IMG/VR virus record: IMGVR_UViG_3300025418_000073
Coordinates: 1-24,993 of that record
Origin: a virus
Length of the DNA stretch: 24,993 bases
Strand: one strand, 5' to 3'
Positions 13,208 to 20,142 of this stretch are shown piece after piece (positions within the stretch are counted from its first letter, which is position 1; each line of letters begins with the position of its first letter). The notes below the pieces were generated by a model. It did not search any database, had not been told where the DNA came from, and saw only the letters and a program-made list of their open reading frames with translations. A program made the translations under genes and the position numbers.

Positions 13208-15367
13208 ATGCCCCAGAAAAAGATAACGTTTAAACCGGGGGTTAACCAAGAGAATACTCGGTACGTTACTGAGGGCGGTTGGTACGACTGCGATAAGGTT
13301 AGATTCCGTCAAGGATTTCCGGAAAAGATTGGCGGTTGGGCGCAGCTATCTGGAAATACATTCTTAGGCGTTTGCCGATCTTTGTGGAATTGGGTCACGC
13401 TAGGCGGTTTAAACCTGCTTGGTGTAGGGACCAATCTAAAGTTTTACATCGAGGACGGCGGTGCGTATTACGACATTACGCCTCTGCGTTATTTAACAGG
13501 AACTGTAGCACTTTCTAATGCTTTTACCACAGCAAACGCATCGAACATCGTACAGGTTACGTCCACGGGGATTAATCTCTTCACTGGCGATACTGTTAAC
13601 ATTTATAACGTACAAACTGCTGTTAATGGTATTCCGGCGGCAGATTTCAACAAGCAGTTCACGGTTACCCGTGTAAACGCCAACAACTTTAATATCACCA
13701 CCGCAGACGCGGCGACTAGCCCCGGAACGGGCGGCGGTACGTTTAACGTCACTTACTTCACCTATTACTTCCCAATCCAAAGCATCGCTACCGTAAGCGG
13801 TTCTAGTACGGTGACGGTAAACGCGACAGGGAACGGCTGCGTAACAGGTGACTTCGTTTACTTCCCGACTTTGATCAGCTACAACGGCGTATCCATTCAA
13901 GGTTGGTATCAGATTACGTTAGCCCTTTCTGCGTCCTATACCATCACTGCTGGAACGAACGCATCAAGCTCTGGAACGGACGTCCTTTCTTCCTATTATG
14001 TCCAGTACCAAATCAACACTGGTACCTCCATAGCCGTTCCACAAACCGGATGGGGCGCAGGTGGATGGGGATTAGGAGCTTGGGGTTTAGGGGTTCAAGC
14101 GGTTCAGCAATTAGCATTGTGGTCACAAGCTAACTTTGGCGAGAACCTTGTGTTTGGACCGCGTGGTGGCGGTATGTATTATTGGGTCGCAACAAGCGGT
14201 GTAAATACGATTGGATACAACCTAGCACAGTCTTACAACGCTTCTGACGTGCCGACCATCCAGAACAATATCGTGATCTCAGATGCCTCTCGTTTTGTGT
14301 TGGCGTTGGGATGTAATGACTATGCATCCGATAGTCTTAATCCGATGTTGATTCGCTGGTCGGATCAGGAATCCACAATCAACTGGACACCTGCTGTAAA
14401 CAATCAGGCGGGAAGTCTGACCTTATCGCATGGATCAACGATTGTAGGGTTCATTCAAGCCCGTCAAGAGATCGTGGTCTTTACGGACTCTTCAGTATAT
14501 AGCCTTCAGTATCTTGGTCCTCCCGCCGTGTGGGGATCAACCCTCGTAGGTGAGAATACCTCTATCCTCAGTCCAAACGCGATGTCATTGGCATCTGGTA
14601 TTGTGTACTGGATGGGACGCGGGAAGTTCTATACCTACAACGGTACAGTCCAAACATTGAATTGCGACTTGCGTGAATTCATCTTCAGCAACATCAACCT
14701 ACAGCAGAACTTCCAAGTGTACTCAGGAACGAACGAGGCGTTTAACGAAGTCTGGTGGTTCTACTGCTCCGCAAACTCAACAGTCAACGATACCTATGTG
14801 ATCTACAACTACGTGGATCAGGCATGGTATTTTGGCTATCTTGGACGTACTGCATGGATTGATACAGGGCTACGCTCTTATCCGATTAGTGCTACGTACA
14901 ACAACAATCTGGTGTATCAAGAGTACGGCGTGGATGACAACACCACCGGAACGGCGGTACCGATTGATTCGTACATTCAGTCCTCTGAGTTTGATATTGA
15001 GGATGGAGATCGTTTCAGCTTCATCTGGCAGCTTCTGCCGGACGTTCGTTTCAACGGCTCTACCTCTAATTCTCCTGCGGTAACGATGACGCTCACGGGC
15101 TTACAAAACTCTGGATCGGGCATCAACAACGTCAGCATCAGCGCGGCAGGAACGAATATCGCATCTGTACAGCAGTATCAAAAGCCTATTCCCGCGAATG
15201 GAAGCACTAGCTCTGTAGTCATCGAGAAGTTCACCGGAACCGCTCCCGTGCGGGTACGTGGGCGTCAGCTTATCTTTAGAATCGAAGGCAATCAGCTAGG
15301 CTTACAGTGGCAGCTAGGCGCACCTAGAATTAACATCCGTCCTGACGGAAGAAGGGGAGACACATGA
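13208..15367 (+). CDS. Large tail protein, probable beta-propeller nozzle/hub
   Basis: 719 aa. The N-terminus (FKPGVNQENTRYVTEGGWYD, then FRQGFPEKIGGW and LGVGTNLKFYI) and the later blade-like segments (FVLALGCNDY, IVVFTDSSVYSLQYLG, MGRGKFYTYNG, EVWWFYC, WYFGYLGRTAWID) suggest a beta-propeller tail protein of the kind forming the nozzle of podoviruses (T7 gp12 / P22 gp10 functional class). Residues about 100-260 hold inserted beta modules resembling FCCH-like domains (TGDTVNIYNV, NNFNITTADAA). Residues 281-295 have the loop GWGAGGWGLGAWGLG. The C-terminus is beta-rich and ends with a basic, Arg-rich tail. The role is inferred from fold pattern and gene order. Confidence 0.65.
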   Translation: MPQKKITFKPGVNQENTRYVTEGGWYDCDKVRFRQGFPEKIGGWAQLSGNTFLGVCRSLWNWVTLGGLNLLGVGTNLKFYIEDGGAYYDITPLRYLTGTVALSNAFTTANASNIVQVTSTGINLFTGDTVNIYNVQTAVNGIPAADFNKQFTVTRVNANNFNITTADAATSPGTGGGTFNVTYFTYYFPIQSIATVSGSSTVTVNATGNGCVTGDFVYFPTLISYNGVSIQGWYQITLALSASYTITAGTNASSSGTDVLSSYYVQYQINTGTSIAVPQTGWGAGGWGLGAWGLGVQAVQQLALWSQANFGENLVFGPRGGGMYYWVATSGVNTIGYNLAQSYNASDVPTIQNNIVISDASRFVLALGCNDYASDSLNPMLIRWSDQESTINWTPAVNNQAGSLTLSHGSTIVGFIQARQEIVVFTDSSVYSLQYLGPPAVWGSTLVGENTSILSPNAMSLASGIVYWMGRGKFYTYNGTVQTLNCDLREFIFSNINLQQNFQVYSGTNEAFNEVWWFYCSANSTVNDTYVIYNYVDQAWYFGYLGRTAWIDTGLRSYPISATYNNNLVYQEYGVDDNTTGTAVPIDSYIQSSEFDIEDGDRFSFIWQLLPDVRFNGSTSNSPAVTMTLTGLQNSGSGINNVSISAAGTNIASVQQYQKPIPANGSTSSVVIEKFTGTAPVRVRGRQLIFRIEGNQLGLQWQLGAPRINIRPDGRRGDT

Positions 15368-15546
15368 GTAATACCAACGTACCTGCCGTACCGAACCTCC
15401 CGCTTCCTGAACAAGAGTTTAGCCAACAGTATTTAAACGTCCTAACGAACGTCTTGCGCCTGTACTTTACCCAGCTTAACGGGGCGGTACAGACTAACGC
15501 CAACGATATTTCCTCCCTGACAACGCTTGCTTGGTTGGATATGTAA
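15364..15546 (+). CDS. Small phage protein, 60 aa
   Basis: 60 residues beginning MSNTNVPAVPNLPLPEQEFS, then a helix with YLNVLTNVLRLYFTQLNGAV. The Pro-rich lead followed by an RLYF-x-QL helix recurs in small proteins just after the nozzle gene of environmental phages; the function is unknown. A GGGGAG site precedes the ATG, which overlaps the nozzle stop. The stop overlaps the next ATG (TAATG), so it is translated with the following tail protein. It might be a minor virion component or assembly factor. Confidence 0.65.
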   Translation: MSNTNVPAVPNLPLPEQEFSQQYLNVLTNVLRLYFTQLNGAVQTNANDISSLTTLAWLDM

Positions 15547-15881
15547 TGCGTTATCAGAACGTTACTCCAGTACAATTAGGCCAAGCTGCGTTAACAACTA
15601 GCGTAGCAACGTTGTATACCGTTCCGAGCAGCACAAGAACCTACGTAAAAGGCATAGATATATGCAATACGTCTGGATCAACTATTACGGTGAATGTTTA
15701 TCTTGTTCCTTCGGGTGGTAGCGCTGGAACAGGTAATGCGCTGTTTTATGGTTTAAGCGTATCGGCTAACACAACCTATCATTGGGTGGGGACACAGATA
15801 TTGAACCCTGCTCAAACACTACAAGCATCCGCAAGCACAACAGGCTGTACGTTAATTGCAAGCGGCGGTGAGGCGACTTAA
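15546..15881 (+). CDS. Small beta-sandwich virion protein, 111 aa
   Basis: 111 residues, beta-rich: LYTVPSSTRTYVKGIDICNT, then ITVNVYLVPSGGSAG, WVGTQILNPAQTLQASAS and an ending LIASGGEAT. The strand pattern (TxVATLYTVP, then ICNTSG and VYLVPxGGSAG) is common in short tail or fibre-associated phage proteins. I chose ATG 15546 because it overlaps the upstream stop as TAATG, while an in-frame ATG at 15531 falls inside the previous gene. The stop overlaps the start of the acyl carrier-like gene, tying that gene to the virion transcript. A minor tail or decoration role is inferred. Confidence 0.65.
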   Translation: MRYQNVTPVQLGQAALTTSVATLYTVPSSTRTYVKGIDICNTSGSTITVNVYLVPSGGSAGTGNALFYGLSVSANTTYHWVGTQILNPAQTLQASASTTGCTLIASGGEAT

Positions 15882-16162
15882 TGGATTATTTGAAACTCTT
15901 TATCGAAGTTGCGCAAGTTTCACGCCCAACTTATAGAGACAAAATCAAGTTAACTGATTTAAACACTCCGCTGACAGCAACAGAACTGGATAGCCTTGAT
16001 TGCCTGATGATCGGTATGTATCTCTGCGAGATATACGGCATAGACGAAGAAGTGTCCAAAACTATGCAGCCTTCTACCCCGCAAGGGTATTTTGATTTCT
16101 GTAACGAACATAAAACACGCGAACCAAGTTCAGCGGAAGAAGCTTTGTCATGGATCGTATGA
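15881..16162 (+). CDS. Acyl carrier protein-like protein
   Basis: 93 aa. The centre reads ELDSLDCLMIGMYLCEIYGI, which fits helix II of acyl carrier proteins: S38 in D37-S38-L39-D40 would be the attachment serine for 4'-phosphopantetheine. The following stretch ends with STPQGYFDFCNEHK, placed like the last helix of ACP (TTVQAAIDYINGHQ in E. coli AcpP). The N-terminal 35 residues are helical but diverged. The size is close to the usual 75-90 residues, with a C-terminal extension of about 15. The GxDSL glycine is replaced (L36), so the host's transferase may or may not load it. It starts at a TAATG overlap and runs 13 bases into the ketosynthase gene, which strongly supports a working pair. Confidence 0.75.
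   Translation: MDYLKLFIEVAQVSRPTYRDKIKLTDLNTPLTATELDSLDCLMIGMYLCEIYGIDEEVSKTMQPSTPQGYFDFCNEHKTREPSSAEEALSWIV
16135..16139 (+). promoter_or_regulatory. GGAAG ribosome binding site for the ketosynthase
   Basis: GGAAG lies ten bases before ATG 16150. A second in-frame ATG at 16159 overlaps the upstream stop as ATGA but would be 19 bases from this site. The TC before ATG 16150 also matches the start context used by several other genes here, so 16150 is slightly favoured. Confidence 0.45.
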
Positions 16163-17277
16163 TTTACCTGACTGAAAAACGTATCGCTTATACCGAAGAA
16201 ACAACAAGCCTTCTGGACGTGATGTATCCCCAGAACGTGCATCTGTTCCCTGATACCTACGCCAAGACCAATACAGGCATGGTGTATCCCCCGCATAAAC
16301 TTGCGGATAAAGTCATTGATCCTGAAATCATGGAGCGTAGTCGAGATAATCCTATCCGTACCGCCTTTATTCTTGCCGCAGGAAACGCTCACTTTGCGGG
16401 TTTAAACCCAAAGGATAAAGAGCCTAACTGCCTAAGCTATGACTACAAGCCCTTGCCTATGACGTTAACGCAGGTCTATGCGGGGCGTATAGCGGCTGCA
16501 TTTGGTGCGACAGATTTAGTCGTCACGGATGCATCAGCTTGCGCATCAAGTTTAAAGGTCATGATGGATGTACAGACCTACATACGCAACTATGCGTTTG
16601 ATCGCGTGATTGTGTTGGGCGTAGAAGATGCTGTGAGTAATACGGTATTGAACTTCTTTGGTCAATCTGGCGCATCCTTAACCTTAGAGAAAGAAAAACA
16701 AGGCGAAATACGCAGTGCGTTTGATCCGGTAAACGGTGGATTCTATGTCGGTCAAGGTGCCGTTTTTGCTATGTTTGAGACCGAAAGAAGCATCAGATAC
16801 AGCGGAAATACTCCTTGTGCGGAGCTTATTAGCGCCTATTCAGCCAGCGAGCATAGTACCAATGCCATCGGTCAGCGCGAGGACGGACAGGGGTTTAAAC
16901 GGGCGATACAGGGCGTGGTTTACGGCGGGAATGTAGATTTAAACAAGATACGGCTGGTGAAAACGCATGGCACAGGAACGAAGTCGAATGACTTAGCAGA
17001 ACGAACGGCTTTGACAGCTACGCTCAAAGAGTTTCAAGCAACATCGTTTAAACAGAGAATTGGTCATACGATGGGCGCAAGCGGCTTGCTCGAGACTATA
17101 CTCTTGTTAGATAATGTAAAAAACGGTTTAGTACCTGCCATTCCTAACCGTACAGACGAAGATAGTATCTTTTTAAGCAAACCTGTCCCCGCAGAGAGGG
17201 GAGGATTGATTTTAAGTCTTGCGGCTGGAATGGGTAATATCTATTCAGCGGCAATCTTTAAGGACTTGCAATGCTGA
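16150..17277 (+). CDS. Beta-ketoacyl-ACP synthase (thiolase-fold ketosynthase)
   Basis: 375 aa. It carries the full active-site set of KAS I/II enzymes: nucleophile C131 in DASACASSLKVM, H273 in KTHGTGTKSNDLAE, and K301 with H306 in KQRIGHTMGASG. The Lys-to-His gap of five equals that of E. coli FabF (K335/H340), and the Cys-to-His gap (142) is close to FabF's 140. Other family blocks are VYAGRIAAAFGA, GGFYVGQGAVFAMFE and a short C-terminal Gly loop (AAGMGN) where FabF has GFGGTN. The N-terminal 100 residues are diverged, and the protein is about 35 residues shorter than FabF. It would condense an acyl chain with malonyl-ACP. Numbering uses ATG 16150; the alternative is 16159. The downstream gene overlaps its stop. 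Confidence 0.85.
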   Translation: MDRMIYLTEKRIAYTEETTSLLDVMYPQNVHLFPDTYAKTNTGMVYPPHKLADKVIDPEIMERSRDNPIRTAFILAAGNAHFAGLNPKDKEPNCLSYDYKPLPMTLTQVYAGRIAAAFGATDLVVTDASACASSLKVMMDVQTYIRNYAFDRVIVLGVEDAVSNTVLNFFGQSGASLTLEKEKQGEIRSAFDPVNGGFYVGQGAVFAMFETERSIRYSGNTPCAELISAYSASEHSTNAIGQREDGQGFKRAIQGVVYGGNVDLNKIRLVKTHGTGTKSNDLAERTALTATLKEFQATSFKQRIGHTMGASGLLETILLLDNVKNGLVPAIPNRTDEDSIFLSKPVPAERGGLILSLAAGMGNIYSAAIFKDLQC

Positions 17278-17717
17278 TCGATAGCCATCAAAGAAAACTT
17301 AGCCCTACTCAAATTATTGAGCAAGCGGCACAAAACATCCCAAACAATAAGTATTCGGCTGATCAAATGCTTGCGTCCGTCATTACAGAAACGCGGATGC
17401 CAAATTGTTTTGCAATTCAAGAAGGCAACACTTTATTTATCGTTCATGCAGGTGACAAACGAGTTGCTATGTTTCGCGCTTTAAACGCTGATACTGGAAA
17501 GAATTACCTTGAAAACTCTTTAATCTTTACCAAGGCCATGTATATGGCGGGTTTTGATTCTATGGTGAGTCAGTTTGACGATCCTGCAATCATTAAAGTA
17601 TTTCAATACGTAGCGCGTCATCCATTTCAGCGTGATATGGGCATGGAAGTACGTAGACAAGAAGATGGGGGATACCTTGGTATTGTCCAGCTTGGACCGC
17701 AGCGGGGAGAAAAATAA
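17271..17717 (+). CDS. Small protein of uncertain fold, possibly acyltransferase-like
   Basis: 148 aa. Two short helices (residues 9-21 and 29-40) precede a strand pair NCFAIQEGNTLFIVHAGD and KRVAMFRALNAD, a helix NYLENSLIFTKAMYMAGFD, then FDDPAIIKVFQYVARHP and MGMEVRRQEDGGYLGIVQL. The alternation of strand, helix, strand and the late 'helix then G-x-x-V' look like a small GNAT-type acyltransferase, but no acetyl-CoA loop (Q/RxxGxG/A) is evident. I also recall similar proteins sitting just before ejection-protein genes in other phages, which would make it virion-related. AAGGA lies eight bases before the ATG, which overlaps the ketosynthase stop. Function unknown; acyl transfer is only a hypothesis. 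Confidence 0.6.
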   Translation: MLIDSHQRKLSPTQIIEQAAQNIPNNKYSADQMLASVITETRMPNCFAIQEGNTLFIVHAGDKRVAMFRALNADTGKNYLENSLIFTKAMYMAGFDSMVSQFDDPAIIKVFQYVARHPFQRDMGMEVRRQEDGGYLGIVQLGPQRGEK

Positions 17718-20140
17718 TGGGCGGCGTTGTTAAAGCGGTATCAAACGTTGTATCGAGTGTTACCCATGCAGCAACAAGTGTTGTTGCATCTGCGGGTAAC
17801 CTTGTATCAAACGTAGCGAAAACAGCAGTTAACGTTGTTCAAGATGTAGGTAAAGTTGCATCAACCGCTGTTCAAGCGGCGGTAAATGATCCGATAGGAA
17901 CGATAGCCAAAGTTGCTGCTGTTGCGACAGGAAATGCAGAACTATTACCAATAATTAGTGCGGCAGATACTGTAGCGCATGGTGGTGATCTTGGGAAAGC
18001 TGCAACGAGCGCTGCACTTGCCTATGCTGTTCCAGCAGCAGGGCAAGAAGCCACCGCAGCATTACAAGGAACTACAGCAGGTAATTTATTGGCGTCAGCC
18101 AATCAAGGAATTGCCAGTACCTTGGGAGAAAACGCTGCTGCTACACCATTAACAAGCGCAGGTGTTGCTGCTGCCGCGTCTGCTTTACAAGGTGGTAATC
18201 CCATAAAAGCAGCGGAAAATTCATTAATTGGCGGCGCAATTAATAACGCCATCAACAATGTCACCGCACCTACACCTAATACCGGTGTTGCCTCTATAGC
18301 ACCTACTCCTACGCCGGCACCGGCACCTATTGCAGAAAATACTCCCGCTCCTGTACAGGTAGCCGATAATACATCTGGTATTTCATCTGTTCTTCCGGTC
18401 GCACCTGCACCAGTAACACCTGCTCCGGTCGCACCAGCGCCAGTAACACCGGCTCCCGTAGCGCCTGTAGTTGAACCTCCTGCACCTGCGCCAACGGGAA
18501 TTGCATCTGTTCCCGGTTTTAACGCTTTGTCTAACATGACAGCCTCCAATAATATTGGTACACCCAAAACGGATGTACCTGTGTTTGAAGCCCCTGCTAA
18601 TGTAAACGCAGCACAAAGCACAGGTGGAACACAGCAAGAAACACAATCAGCATTGATGGCTGCTCCCGCTTATGCGCAACCGGTTGAAACCAATCCAAAT
18701 GCAAATGGCGTAACATCGTTTGCTGCCTCCGGCATGCAGCCCTACCAGACTACACTCAATCCAGATGGCTCAACGACCTATACCGATTTAAACGGCGCAC
18801 AGACCACGTTCAATGCGGATGGTACTGTAAAGTCGCCTACTCAAACATCGATGGACCCCTATGGCACAACGTTCGGTCAGTCCATGCCTGTTGATCCTAC
18901 AACGGGTCTAGCAGAGGGTATTACCACAGCTACCAATCCTACTGGATACCAAGACGCAAACGGCAATATGACAACTGCTGCTGGTCTACCTGTTTACTAT
19001 GATACCTACGGTAATCTAGTGAATGCGAACGGTCAAGTTATTCAAACTGACAACGCAGCAGCAGCAAGTGACACTGCTACAAAATCTTCTACCGATTCAA
19101 GTACGTTAGGCAAAATCGCCAGTACCTTATTAGGTGGATCAAGTGGTTCTGGATCATTACTACCACTTGCAGCAGGAATAGGCGCAGGAGCCTTATTAAG
19201 TGGATTGGGTAAAGGGTCGAGCGTTACCCCCGTAGATTATGGGTATGATACGTTCGATTGGAACGCAAGTCCTGTAAATGCAGCTATTGATGGCGTTGCG
19301 TATGGTCAATCCATATTGAACCCAACGTTCACTACTCATAAAAACGCTAAAGAAGGCGGTCAGGTTAGCCATTTAGCACAGGGTGGTTCAGCAGGTAAGA
19401 ACGTGCCGTTAGTCTTTGCGGATGGCGGTCATATCCATCGTGCCATATTGCAAAAATTGCATCATGCAGGTCACCCGATCAATCAACAAACGATTGAAGA
19501 AGTTGCACATCTTGTACGTCAAGGCGCACCAGAGCATCACATTATTGGGTTCATGCATTACCGCAAGAAGATGGCAAGCGGCGGTACAACAAGCCCACAA
19601 ATGGGTGCGACAGATGAAGAAAGTAAAGCGGCATTCAACGCGGCCTATCCAAGTCAAATGTATACCACTCCACAAACAAATCAATATCCACAATGGCTGA
19701 TAGATGCATTAGGCGCACAGCCTAATCAAAAACAAAGTGGACTGACTGCACTCATGCGCTACTTGCATGTTCTGCCTCAGAACGCTGTTGCAGAAGGAAC
19801 GGTCGGTATTCCAACCTCTGATCAGCAAACAGCGGCGGTATATGGACATGCGGCAGGAGGGCCATTAGGCGCCTATTCCGATGGCGGTCACTTCCTTAAA
19901 GGTCCCGGAGATGGTATGTCCGATGACATTCCTGCGCGGATAGGACAGCATCAAGAAGCCAGATTAGCTAATGAAGAGTTTGTGATTCCTGCGGATGTTG
20001 TATCCCATTTAGGGAATGGTTCGTCTGAATCTGGCGCTAAAGTCCTATACGACATGATGGATAAAGTACGCAAAGCAAGAACAGGAACGACCAAGCAGGG
20101 CAAACAGATCAACCCACGTAAGTTCATGCCAAAAGGTTAA
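17717..20140 (+). CDS. Large internal virion / ejection-type protein
   Basis: 807 aa. Residues 1-150 are Ala/Val/Ser-rich helices with a repeated V-x-x-V pattern, suited to membrane insertion. Residues about 195-265 are Pro/Ala-rich (VAPAPVTPAPVAP). Residues about 335-450 carry Gly/Asn/Asp turns (LNPDGSTTYTDLNGAQTTF; YYDTYGNLVNANGQ). A Gly-rich hydrophobic stretch lies near 475-500. Residues about 549-626 are His-rich. The C-terminal 95 residues (HFLKGPGDGMSDDIPARIG, NEEFVIPADVVSHLGNGS, then a basic end NPRKFMPKG) are a domain I recognise from internal proteins of environmental podoviruses. It probably enters the cell with the DNA. It overlaps the upstream gene by TAATG with GGGGAG before it. 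Confidence 0.65.
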   Translation: MGGVVKAVSNVVSSVTHAATSVVASAGNLVSNVAKTAVNVVQDVGKVASTAVQAAVNDPIGTIAKVAAVATGNAELLPIISAADTVAHGGDLGKAATSAALAYAVPAAGQEATAALQGTTAGNLLASANQGIASTLGENAAATPLTSAGVAAAASALQGGNPIKAAENSLIGGAINNAINNVTAPTPNTGVASIAPTPTPAPAPIAENTPAPVQVADNTSGISSVLPVAPAPVTPAPVAPAPVTPAPVAPVVEPPAPAPTGIASVPGFNALSNMTASNNIGTPKTDVPVFEAPANVNAAQSTGGTQQETQSALMAAPAYAQPVETNPNANGVTSFAASGMQPYQTTLNPDGSTTYTDLNGAQTTFNADGTVKSPTQTSMDPYGTTFGQSMPVDPTTGLAEGITTATNPTGYQDANGNMTTAAGLPVYYDTYGNLVNANGQVIQTDNAAAASDTATKSSTDSSTLGKIASTLLGGSSGSGSLLPLAAGIGAGALLSGLGKGSSVTPVDYGYDTFDWNASPVNAAIDGVAYGQSILNPTFTTHKNAKEGGQVSHLAQGGSAGKNVPLVFADGGHIHRAILQKLHHAGHPINQQTIEEVAHLVRQGAPEHHIIGFMHYRKKMASGGTTSPQMGATDEESKAAFNAAYPSQMYTTPQTNQYPQWLIDALGAQPNQKQSGLTALMRYLHVLPQNAVAEGTVGIPTSDQQTAAVYGHAAGGPLGAYSDGGHFLKGPGDGMSDDIPARIGQHQEARLANEEFVIPADVVSHLGNGSSESGAKVLYDMMDKVRKARTGTTKQGKQINPRKFMPKG

Positions 20141-20142
20141 TC

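Noticed and set aside
13493-13900. Antisense reading frame of 135 codons opposite the nozzle gene
   Set aside because: Lies wholly inside a well-supported sense gene and has no recognisable protein pattern.
16159-16161. Alternative ketosynthase start at an ATGA overlap
   Set aside because: Possible, but the GGAAG site and the TCATG context favour 16150; the two differ by only three residues.
18103-18621. Antisense reading frame of 172 codons opposite the Pro/Ala-rich linker
   Set aside because: It is a Gly/Ala/Thr low-complexity shadow of GC-rich Pro/Ala codons with no ribosome binding site.
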